From Oscillospiraceae bacterium (lineage in GTDB: Bacteria; Bacillota; Clostridia; Oscillospirales; Ruminococcaceae), in NCBI GenBank assembly GCA_016295145.1, contig JAEDLR010000030.1, forward strand, positions 1 through 23,595: DNA of 23,595 nt, read 5' to 3'. Every line of letters starts with the position of its first letter. Position 1 is the first letter of the stretch. Below are positions 1 to 6,458 of the stretch, piece by piece. The translations under genes and the position numbers were made by a program. A model generated the notes under the pieces. That model had not been told where the DNA came from, made no database searches, and saw only the letters and a program-made list of their open reading frames with translations.

Positions 1-179
1 TGCTTTGCCTCCAGCAAAACAGAATCGGCATTGCCATACCAGCCCTCGTAGTTGACCTCAAAGTCATTGCTGACGATCTCTGCTGCCTTTGCCATCTGCG
101 GCAAACTTGGCAGATAGGTCAGCAGCGTCGCGCAGCACACCGTTGCCGTGACCGCTGAAAGCAATCTCTTGTGTTTCAT
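1..179 (-). CDS. Secreted CBM22-type cellulosomal protein, N-terminus only (partial)
   Basis: Only the first ~59 residues lie in the window; the gene runs off the left edge. The start is ATG at 179-177, with AGGAGG at 187-192 and a 7-nt spacing. Residues 1-33 form a signal peptide: basic MKHKR, a hydrophobic core, and a likely cleavage after AKA. The mature protein opens with NDFEVNYEGWYGNADSV, which resembles the start of the CBM22 xylan-binding modules common in Ruminococcus xylanases. A GH10 or GH11 xylanase or an esterase could follow, but the catalytic part is not visible. It lies downstream of the GH43 gene, in the same direction, with its own copy of the same promoter block. The substrate is inferred to be xylan. 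Confidence is high that a secreted protein starts here and moderate for CBM22. Confidence 0.8.
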   Translation of the reverse strand, partial: MKHKRLLSAVTATVCCATLLTYLPSLPQMAKAAEIVSNDFEVNYEGWYGNADSVLLEAK

Positions 180-183
180 GTGT

Positions 184-298
184 AATCCTCCTGATTTCAT
201 TGTATCCCCACAGTATATTTGTGTACTTTGATTATAACGAGATTTGTCTCTTTCGTCAATCCAATTCCATGCTGCATTTATATCACTTTTGTGCTAAG
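184..298 (-). repeat. Duplicated promoter-leader block, copy A
   Basis: This 115-bp stretch matches 3934-4048 at a constant offset of 3750 bp with about 11 mismatches and no gaps, roughly 90% identity by hand count. It covers the ribosome site, the 5' leader, the complete promoter and ~40 bp upstream of the -35, including the inverted repeat ATGCtGCAT at 269-277. Most mismatches fall just downstream of the ribosome site or in the promoter spacer. Coding sequence beyond the start codon is not similar. Confidence 0.9.
231..259 (-). promoter_or_regulatory. Promoter of the partial CBM22 gene
   Basis: On the minus strand, -35 TTGACG (259-254) and -10 TATAAT (236-231) are separated by exactly 17 bp. 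Transcription would start near 224, giving a ~45-nt leader that contains AGGAGG at 192-187. The same promoter recurs upstream of the GH43 gene. Confidence 0.85.
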
Positions 299-330
299 AT
301 GACCCGATTTGCTCTTCGGCATCCGGCAGC

Positions 331-395
331 ACAGGGTTTGCCCCACCCTGTAATCACAATACCGCACAAAAGCAACAGTACCTTTGTGCGGTATT
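331..395 (-). terminator. Tandem hairpins after the GH43 gene
   Basis: Two perfect inverted repeats lie between the GH43 stop (423) and the next promoter (259). The first is a 13-bp stem at 358-370 / 383-395 with a 12-nt loop; the second is a 7-bp stem at 331-337 / 345-351. Neither is followed by a clear T-run on the minus strand. They could therefore be Rho-independent terminators of weak type or 3'-end stabilising structures. Confidence 0.55.
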
Positions 396-422
396 ACAAT
401 TGTTATTTCGTCAGATGCAATC

Positions 423-3400
423 TTATTTTACCACGCCGATTCCCCAGATGGTGAAATCACTGGAAGTGCTCTCCACATTGATCGTAACATTCAATGTGCC
501 GGAATTATTCTGGTAATAAGCGACGTCCGCTTCAGGGCCTCCCCATGCATATCGTTTATTGCTCTTGATTGTAGAAGTCTGACCGTTAACAGTGACGTTG
601 AGGTTGCCGAATGCAGCGTCATCCTTTCCGCTGTACACGATGAATATGCCCTTGCCCTCAGTAGTAAATGTCATGGGCGTATTGCCGCTGTTGGCGCTGT
701 ATTTCAGAGTGTAGGGCAATGTTGCATATCCGCTGCCCTGCGTTGCAAAAGATCCCCCGTTGAAATTCGTCAGTTCGCTCAGCGAAACAATCGTACCGGT
801 CGAATACTCTGTTCCGTATACCGTAGTTGACGGAATGGTATAGCTCTCTGATTGGTTAACCGTTTTCAGCGCCTGTCTGTAGAAATATGCAATACTGTCT
901 GAGATGAGCGCATTGCCTGCTGCGTGGGGGTGGTATTCATCCGTAAAGTAATCATCGGTTGTCAGAAGCCCGCTGTTAAAGGCATTTGTCAAAGCATTGT
1001 CCATGCTGATGATCGGCAGATCATAATTCTTTCCGATGGCTGCCATCTGTTCCTGCATGGAATACCCGCCCTTTGAACGGTTGATAATGAGTATGACCGC
1101 CGGCGCATAAGGCTCGGAAAGACATCTCTTGACAAGGCTCTCATAGCCTTTCTTGTATATTTCTTCCGGGTGGTCGTTGACAGAAAACTCAATAAAGATC
1201 ACATCCGGCTTTGCGTTCAGGATATCGTTCTGCGCTCTCATCAGTCCGACAACAGATGAAGTTCCGGACATTCCGGCGTTGATCATCGAAACATTGTTTC
1301 CTGTGCCGAAGGTATCGGCAAAATACTTGTATGAACGGCTGACATAGCAGGTATCGGTTCTGCCGCCCTCGGTAATCGAACCGCCGATATAAGCCAGCGT
1401 AACATTTTCACCGTTCTGTGCCTTTTTAATCTTTTCGCACAATCTTGCGGTATTGCCCATCTGATAAATGGCGTCGGAATAAAACCGCTGCATTTCAGCA
1501 GATGCTGTTTCCACATAGGTATCCCACGGATTCTCCTCCGGCTGCTCCGCAACCGGAAACTCCGTGATGGTCTGCAGCAGGAACGCCTGTATCAGCGCTG
1601 CATCTGTCCCATCAACGGTTTCGTCCAGATTGACATCGGCGGCAATTTCCGCTGCCGTTTCTGCAAATCCATTGACGATACCGCGTTTTGCCAAGGAAAG
1701 ATCCAGTGCATTGATGACACCATCAAAATTGACATCTCCGGGAATGATCTTCTTGCCTTCTCCTGCGCCTAAGATGCCCGTTCCGCCCACTGCACCGATG
1801 GCCTCGTCAATATAGAAATTAATGGTGGAGTCAGCGGTTTCCACATACAGTTGCATATTGGTTGCATCTGCCGGAATGAGATAGTTGGTGTTTGCGAGCT
1901 GAATCCATTCGCCCTTGATGCCTGTTCCCTCTGCAACGGTGGAATACTGCGTGTCGCCGTTTGCATCGGTATACTGGAGCTTCAAGTAGAATTGATCGGT
2001 GGCTGCCCCATCAAAATACGTCACATTGACACTGAAGCTGTATTCGTTTCCCGGAACGAACGCTCTTGCATTGAGCGACTTGTATGCGCCGTTCCATGCA
2101 GCGGTTCTGTCCGAAACAAGCAGTGCTTCACCGCCCTGATAAGCTGTTCTGCCGCTGGTCTGAACGCTGGCAGCACCTCTGCCCTGCCATGAGCAGGTGT
2201 CCCCCTCAAAGTCATCGGCAAAATACCAGCCGAATTCATTGGGTTCAATGACCGTTGCTGTGTTCCAGTCAGCGCGTTCGTAATCAAAATAGTCAATATC
2301 CGCATATCCGCCTGTTGTCTTTGTGGCGTAGCTGTAAATGCCGCTGCGGTAGCCGGTAAACAGCTTCAGGCTGTAAACCATGCCAAGCTCCTTGCCAATC
2401 TTCGTCCAGCTAGTGCCGTCGTAGGAATAATAAAAGTTTGCCTTATCAATATTGTAAGAACTGCTTCCGGAAGCATCCACCGTATTGAACAGGAAATCCA
2501 CTTTCAGATAAATTTCGTTTCCAGTCAGATTCGTCTGCTCTACGATACTATTATAGCTGTCACTGACTGCCGCACTGTCGGAATACCCACCGTTTTCTGC
2601 CATGTAGATTTTCTTGCTGCCGTCATCAGCCACATAAACGCCGACATTGCCATACTTGAACTGGAATGCGGAAAGTCCAGCGTAATCACCGATTTTCATA
2701 TTGGATGTATCCAGCTTGATCACGCTGCTGCAGGAAGGCCCTTCTGTACGCTGGGTCAGGGTATTGCGTGCGTCAAGCAGATTGGTTGCGAGGGTATTGT
2801 TTTTCAGTCTGAGATATCCGGGGCGTTCTGTTACCGACCATGCGGTATGATCCGGATTGTGATTCCACTGCCATTCAAGAGCAAGGTCGTTTGCACTGTA
2901 TGTGAAATCGTCATCTTTTGCAAGCTGTGTACCGGTAAAGCCGCCGTCTATTTCCAATGTTACGGGGACTTTTCCGCCAACGCCCATCATAGGCCAGCCG
3001 TTTTCCCACGTAACCGGAACCAAAACCGGAATTCTTCCCACAGAGCCGTGATCCTGAAACAGCAGACCGTACCAATTGCCCTCAGGGGTATCCACAATGC
3101 CGCCCTGTGCTACGCCGCTGCCATAGGTTCCCACACCGGAATTGAGAATCGTTTTTCCCTCAGATGTTCCAAGGAGATCCTTGCTGCGGTAGCAAAGCTC
3201 AATGCGTCCGCTGCCCGAGGGCCATGCAATCACGAAAATATAGTAATATCCGTTGATTTTCTGGATATGCCAGCCCTCACCGGCGAGATTGTCAAGCCCT
3301 GTTGAGAACAGGGTATGCTCGGCAGCACCGTTCTGGAAGCCGGTCATTTCCGCATTCAGTTCCTTGATTTTTGCCGTTCCGCCGGCACCGTAAACAAGAT

Positions 3401-3929
3401 AATTCCGTCCATCGTCATCAAACAGAATCGATGCGTCATGATACATTCCGTTTATCTCACTACGCGTCCATGTGCCGTTTTCAATATCGGCGGTCTTGTA
3501 TATGTAGGATTTGCCTGTTCCGTAGCTGCCGAAGAACACATAGAAATTTCCGTCGTGATACCGCAGACTTGCCGCCCACTGCCCGTGAGCATAGTCATGC
3601 TCACCGTTTTTCAGGGTCTGCTTGTCGCCGTTCGCATAGGTATCATACACATAATTGCAGATCTCCCACGAAACCAGATCCTTTGATTTCATGATCGGCG
3701 CACCGGGACTGAAATACATGGTGGTGCTGATCATATAGTAGGTATCGCCCACACGGATAATGTCCTCGTCAGGAACATCCGCCCAGATAATTGGGTTGGA
3801 AACGGTTGTCGTTTCTGCCGCCTGCACCGCCGTTTTGTCAGACGGTTTCAGTGGCAGTGCGGCGGTCAGCATCGCCGCCGTAACGGCACAGGCAATGATC
3901 TGCTGCAAAGGCTTATTTCTTGTTTTCAC
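423..3929 (-). CDS. Multidomain cellulosomal enzyme: GH43 - concanavalin-like - CBM22 - dockerin - SGNH esterase
   Basis: Secreted xylan-degrading enzyme of 1168 aa, numbered from GTG 3929. Residues 1-38 are the signal peptide. The GH43 five-blade domain spans ~45-325; candidate catalytic residues are Asp51 (WADVPDED), Asp165 (YHDASI) and Glu218 (GEGWH). A beta-sandwich of the GH43 C-terminal kind spans ~335-550 and CBM22 ~570-713. A type I dockerin spans ~730-790 with two calcium loops (DVNFDGVINALD and DVNLDETVDGTD). An SGNH/GDSL esterase spans ~808-1025 with Ser851 (GGSIT), Asn918 (SVNDH), Asp997 and His1000 (DEYHPH). A ~130-residue C-terminal beta domain follows. The likely activities, inferred from family, are arabinofuranosidase or xylosidase plus acetyl-xylan or similar ester hydrolysis, with attachment to a cellulosome scaffold. 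The dockerin is internal, between the two catalytic parts. The exact GH43 subfamily and esterase family are not determined. Confidence 0.93.
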   Translation of the reverse strand: MKTRNKPLQQIIACAVTAAMLTAALPLKPSDKTAVQAAETTTVSNPIIWADVPDEDIIRVGDTYYMISTTMYFSPGAPIMKSKDLVSWEICNYVYDTYANGDKQTLKNGEHDYAHGQWAASLRYHDGNFYVFFGSYGTGKSYIYKTADIENGTWTRSEINGMYHDASILFDDDGRNYLVYGAGGTAKIKELNAEMTGFQNGAAEHTLFSTGLDNLAGEGWHIQKINGYYYIFVIAWPSGSGRIELCYRSKDLLGTSEGKTILNSGVGTYGSGVAQGGIVDTPEGNWYGLLFQDHGSVGRIPVLVPVTWENGWPMMGVGGKVPVTLEIDGGFTGTQLAKDDDFTYSANDLALEWQWNHNPDHTAWSVTERPGYLRLKNNTLATNLLDARNTLTQRTEGPSCSSVIKLDTSNMKIGDYAGLSAFQFKYGNVGVYVADDGSKKIYMAENGGYSDSAAVSDSYNSIVEQTNLTGNEIYLKVDFLFNTVDASGSSSYNIDKANFYYSYDGTSWTKIGKELGMVYSLKLFTGYRSGIYSYATKTTGGYADIDYFDYERADWNTATVIEPNEFGWYFADDFEGDTCSWQGRGAASVQTSGRTAYQGGEALLVSDRTAAWNGAYKSLNARAFVPGNEYSFSVNVTYFDGAATDQFYLKLQYTDANGDTQYSTVAEGTGIKGEWIQLANTNYLIPADATNMQLYVETADSTINFYIDEAIGAVGGTGILGAGEGKKIIPGDVNFDGVINALDLSLAKRGIVNGFAETAAEIAADVNLDETVDGTDAALIQAFLLQTITEFPVAEQPEENPWDTYVETASAEMQRFYSDAIYQMGNTARLCEKIKKAQNGENVTLAYIGGSITEGGRTDTCYVSRSYKYFADTFGTGNNVSMINAGMSGTSSVVGLMRAQNDILNAKPDVIFIEFSVNDHPEEIYKKGYESLVKRCLSEPYAPAVILIINRSKGGYSMQEQMAAIGKNYDLPIISMDNALTNAFNSGLLTTDDYFTDEYHPHAAGNALISDSIAYFYRQALKTVNQSESYTIPSTTVYGTEYSTGTIVSLSELTNFNGGSFATQGSGYATLPYTLKYSANSGNTPMTFTTEGKGIFIVYSGKDDAAFGNLNVTVNGQTSTIKSNKRYAWGGPEADVAYYQNNSGTLNVTINVESTSSDFTIWGIGVVK

Positions 3930-3936
3930 GATGAAT

Positions 3937-3942
3937 CCTCCT
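3937..3942 (-). promoter_or_regulatory. Ribosome site that fixes a GTG start
   Basis: AGGAGG lies 7 nt upstream of GTG 3929-3927. An in-frame ATG at 3950 lies upstream of this ribosome site, so using it would put the site inside the coding region. Copy A has the same ribosome site at the same distance from its ATG, which supports GTG 3929. The signal peptide then starts VKTRNK, with normal basic residues. Confidence 0.85.
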
Positions 3943-3980
3943 CGTTTCATTGTATCCCCACAGTATAATTGTGTACTTTG

Positions 3981-4009
3981 ATTATACTTGGATTTGTCTC
4001 TTTCGTCAA
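3981..4009 (-). promoter_or_regulatory. Promoter of the GH43-SGNH gene
   Basis: On the minus strand, -35 TTGACG (4009-4004) and -10 TATAAT (3986-3981) have a 17-bp spacer. The elements and spacing are identical to the promoter at 231-259. Confidence 0.87.
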
Positions 4010-4091
4010 TTCAATTTCATGCTGCATTTATATCATTTTTGTGCTAGGAACCCCCAATGCCGCCCTCTGGCAGCAGACCAGCCCACAGCAA

Positions 4092-4128
4092 ACAGGGCGT
4101 CAAACCGTGCTGCGGTTTCACGCCCTGT
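4092..4128. repeat. Long inverted repeat 3' of the metallophosphoesterase gene
   Basis: The arms at 4092-4107 and 4113-4128 pair over 16 positions with one mismatch, around a 5-nt loop. It lies between the phosphoesterase stop and the GH43 promoter, so it probably ends the upstream minus-strand transcript. No T-run follows on that strand; a T-rich stretch lies on the plus side only. Confidence 0.5.
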
Positions 4129-4241
4129 ACCCATTTCATTTTATGCGATGCTGCCGCATTTACACAGATTGTGGAAGGAGAGCCGGTTTTGAAAGCATTG
4201 ATGCCACAATATCAGCCTTATCCGTTTTCGCCTTCACAGAA

Positions 4242-4946
4242 TCATCTTCCTGATACTGAATCGTTCAACAGTTCCACATCATGCATGAGGAAATGTAACC
4301 TGTCAATTCGCTTGTTGATATGCCAGTGACCGAGATACCACGCCTTATAGTCTAGCATCTCTTCGATGATATCCAGCCAATGCTCCGTGCTGTTATCTAC
4401 AGTGGACTGGTCTATTCCCGGCAGGAAGCACTCTGTGGGAACATACTTGTATGGGCAGGTGTGGGAAAATACAACATCCACAGGCTTTGTTCTGCACTGC
4501 TGCTCGACGTATGCCTTTATTGTCGGAGTGGGCTGTTCATCCGGCCACCAATTGTATCCCATGCGGAGGCGATAAAACTTGTCCACGCTGTAAGCACCGC
4601 CGATAACTATACACTGCCTGCCCTCGATATCAAAAATATCACCGTCTATGGGGAACAGGATATTCGGGAAGTCCTCCTCATACAGCACACGGCCGCCGTG
4701 CCACTGCTTTTCCCGATAGGAGCAGATATGCTGCGGTCTGTTCTCGTGATTGCCATGGATGCAGAAAAAGGTGGATTTCATATCACACAATTCCTGCTTC
4801 AGCAGCCTATCATACATCTGCCCGGTATAATTGACGCCCACATCGCCAAGCAGTACAATGATATCCTCCCCTGTTGGCTGAAACCTTTCCATCAGATCAT
4901 ACAGCGGCTCTGCTGAACCGTGAATATCGCCTGTGATATAGACCAT
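4242..4946 (-). CDS. Calcineurin-like metallophosphoesterase
   Basis: Predicted cytoplasmic metal-dependent phosphoesterase of 234 aa. It shows the family motifs in order: GDIHG near the N-terminus (metal ligands Asp and His), LLGDVGVNY in place of GDxxDRG, GNHE, FSHTCPY and the terminal GHWH. The start chosen is ATG 4946, which has GAGGAG at 4955-4960 with 8-nt spacing and puts GDIHG at residues 5-9, as is usual for the family. The frame stays open for 86 codons upstream to 5204, but that extension is Cys-rich and unlike the family. The substrate cannot be told: small single-domain members act on phosphoproteins, nucleotides or phosphodiesters. It is the last gene of the 6313-4242 minus-strand group, 325 bp after the previous one. 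Confidence 0.88.
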   Translation of the reverse strand: MVYITGDIHGSAEPLYDLMERFQPTGEDIIVLLGDVGVNYTGQMYDRLLKQELCDMKSTFFCIHGNHENRPQHICSYREKQWHGGRVLYEEDFPNILFPIDGDIFDIEGRQCIVIGGAYSVDKFYRLRMGYNWWPDEQPTPTIKAYVEQQCRTKPVDVVFSHTCPYKYVPTECFLPGIDQSTVDNSTEHWLDIIEEMLDYKAWYLGHWHINKRIDRLHFLMHDVELLNDSVSGR

Positions 4947-5271
4947 CTGGCTTGCTCCTCTCTGATTAATCTGATGATACCAAAAGCCCCCACAGCATCT
5001 TCCGAAACACATCGGAACTTGCCTTGGGGACATTTTTCTTATAGAAGCAGACTGAAACCGAACCTCCTCTGCTTCGCAATGGGACATACGCCCCATCTCA
5101 GGTTTTTCGATCAGACAGTGACAAAGGACGACTGTTTGTTCCGAACAGCCATAATCAGACGATGTACGCTTACATATAACGGATAACAAAAGAAAATAAC
5201 CCACATAATAGAGCGCTTTACGCTGTACTTCCCTCTGCTGCTACAATAAGCTGTCTGGTCTCGGAAAAAAA
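4947..5271 (-). other. Gap with no supported gene
   Basis: The frame of the phosphoesterase is open through most of this gap, but no recognised domain is encoded and the only good ribosome site is the one at 4955-4960. A run of seven T directly follows the DIP1984-like stop codon on the minus strand, without a convincing hairpin before it. I see no strong promoter. Confidence 0.4.
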
Positions 5272-5769
5272 TCACACATCAAACTCGACTGTTGTATTGA
5301 CCGTATCCAGCGCAGTTTGCGCACGGGCAAGCTCGTCTGCTACTTTTGCATAGTCAGCTTCAGCCTGTGCGATATCATAGTTGCAGTAGGTATACTCCAC
5401 AAAATTTGACGCATACGAAGTGATGCGTTCCTTTGGCAGATGGGATTGCATCTGCTCAAACTTACGCTTACGGGCTGACAACTGCGGCAGATATACCAGC
5501 ATCTGGTCAATCGTCATATCAAATCCCGGTACGACCTGTGAGATATTGAACTGATTGATCGCGTGCTTGAGCCTCCGGATTTGTGCTTCGATCTGTGCAA
5601 GCTCTGTCTGCATCGCATCATAATCATATGCAGGGCGCACATCCTCAATATTCTCCTGGAGCACCGCCCGGAACATACACGCCTTTTCTTCCTTTTCCAG
5701 AAGCGCACTGTGTCTCTCAAGCAGTTTTCTGAGTTCCTTTGCCGCCTGTGCGGATGTCATCTTTGCCAT
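5272..5769 (-). CDS. DIP1984-like coiled-coil protein of unknown function
   Basis: 165 aa, starting at ATG 5769 with AAGGAGGA at 5777-5784 and 7-nt spacing. The longer frame to 5919 overlaps the upstream gene and lacks a ribosome site. The protein is almost entirely charged heptad-like helix. Its N-terminal half is rich in Lys, Glu and Leu, followed by HAINQFN, then TIDQMLVYLPQLSARK, and the C-terminus ends in TVEFDV. This layout (helix, I-N-x-x-N step, ADEL-type helix, terminal beta tail) resembles the DIP1984 family found across Firmicutes and Actinobacteria. The family function is unknown to me. There is no signal peptide or membrane segment. It sits 52 bp after the GyrI-like gene and is probably co-transcribed with it. 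Confidence 0.75.
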   Translation of the reverse strand: MAKMTSAQAAKELRKLLERHSALLEKEEKACMFRAVLQENIEDVRPAYDYDAMQTELAQIEAQIRRLKHAINQFNISQVVPGFDMTIDQMLVYLPQLSARKRKFEQMQSHLPKERITSYASNFVEYTYCNYDIAQAEADYAKVADELARAQTALDTVNTTVEFDV

Positions 5770-5821
5770 ATTTTCGTCCTCCTTATTTCTTTCCCGTGCA
5801 ACCGTATGCCCGCATATGTGC

Positions 5822-6313
5822 TCATAGGATGCAATTGCCATCGGGAATTGATAACTTCCTGATTGGAAAAAACATATAGTTCTTTCCGGTTTGGGGGTCT
5901 GTAAAATCATGAACGGCACCAGCTAACGGGATATCATGCTGATGCAGATACGCGATCATCATCGGGAAAGTATCCGTACTTTCGCAAGCAACACAAAGAT
6001 ACTCGTAACCGGGAATGACCCATTTTGTCCACTTTCTCGGCGGCTTGGCATCATCGGAACATTCTACCCCTGCAAGATAGAACCCTTGGGTGAACTGCTG
6101 CTCCCATGGGAGAAATGCACGGGAAAAGTCAGACATTGCACCCCATACGCCGCATAACTCACCTTTTTCATTTCTCTTTGCCAGATGCTCGATTTCATGG
6201 AAATGTGCATTGGCATCCTCCCATAACCGCTGGATAAAACCGACGCCGTCCGCAGTGGAACCCTCTTTGCCGATTACGGTAAATGATGGTTTGATCCATT
6301 TCTCGATTTGCAT
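5822..6313 (-). CDS. GyrI-like / AraC-type effector-binding domain protein
   Basis: 163-aa stand-alone small-molecule binding domain without a DNA-binding part. The pattern fits the GyrI-like (SOUL-like) fold: FYLAGVECSDDAKPPRKW, then WVIPGYEYLCVACES, then a helix and the closing strand KNYMFFPIRKL. Members bind hydrophobic or cationic ligands, and some hydrolyse or sequester toxic compounds. The ligand here is unknown. The start is ATG 6313, with a G-rich ribosome site (GGGGGC) 5-6 nt upstream. It is the first gene of the minus-strand group, served by a promoter at 6370-6399 that interlocks with that of the restriction enzyme gene. Confidence 0.75.
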   Translation of the reverse strand: MQIEKWIKPSFTVIGKEGSTADGVGFIQRLWEDANAHFHEIEHLAKRNEKGELCGVWGAMSDFSRAFLPWEQQFTQGFYLAGVECSDDAKPPRKWTKWVIPGYEYLCVACESTDTFPMMIAYLHQHDIPLAGAVHDFTDPQTGKNYMFFPIRKLSIPDGNCIL

Positions 6314-6369
6314 ATACTGCCCCCGTCGATTCTTTTTTCAGAGCCGATACCCTGCATGGTGTTTCGCAT

Positions 6370-6399
6370 ATTATAACACAAACCCATTGAAAAAGTCAA
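6370..6399 (-). promoter_or_regulatory. Promoter of the GyrI-like gene
   Basis: On the minus strand, -35 TTGACT (6399-6394) and -10 TATAAT (6375-6370) have an 18-bp spacer. It closely resembles the VOC-gene promoter at 15184-15213 (see findings). Confidence 0.8.
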
Positions 6400-6415
6400 T
6401 AAGGTGTGCTATAAT
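6387..6415 (+). promoter_or_regulatory. Promoter of the restriction-modification gene
   Basis: -35 TTGAAA (6387-6392) and -10 TATAAT (6410-6415) have a 17-bp spacer. The two divergent -35 boxes are 1 bp apart (6387-6392 and 6394-6399), so both promoters cannot be occupied at once. Confidence 0.82.
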
Positions 6416-6438
6416 AGATAAAACTACTATTTTAGTAT

Positions 6439-6458
6439 AGAGGAGCGTGAACACATTG
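6439..6458 (+). promoter_or_regulatory. Ribosome site indicating a TTG start
   Basis: AGAGGAG spans 6439-6445. A GTG at 6447 is only 1 nt away and cannot be used with this site. The in-frame TTG at 6456-6458 is 10 nt away and is the better start. A weak start would suit a gene whose product must stay low. Confidence 0.65.

Larger units (their letters stand above)
3934..4048 (-). repeat. Duplicated promoter-leader block, copy B
   Basis: Partner of 184-298. Conservation continues upstream of the -35 to about 4048, beyond what a core promoter needs. It includes the ATGCtGCAT inverted repeat at 4019-4027, so a shared regulator site is plausible. Confidence 0.9.

Noticed and set aside
4092..4128. 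Plus-strand terminator
   Set aside because: No plus-strand gene lies upstream that it could end; kept only as an inverted repeat.
4947..5204. 86-residue N-terminal extension of the phosphoesterase
   Set aside because: The ribosome site at 4955-4960 and the family's usual N-terminus favour ATG 4946.
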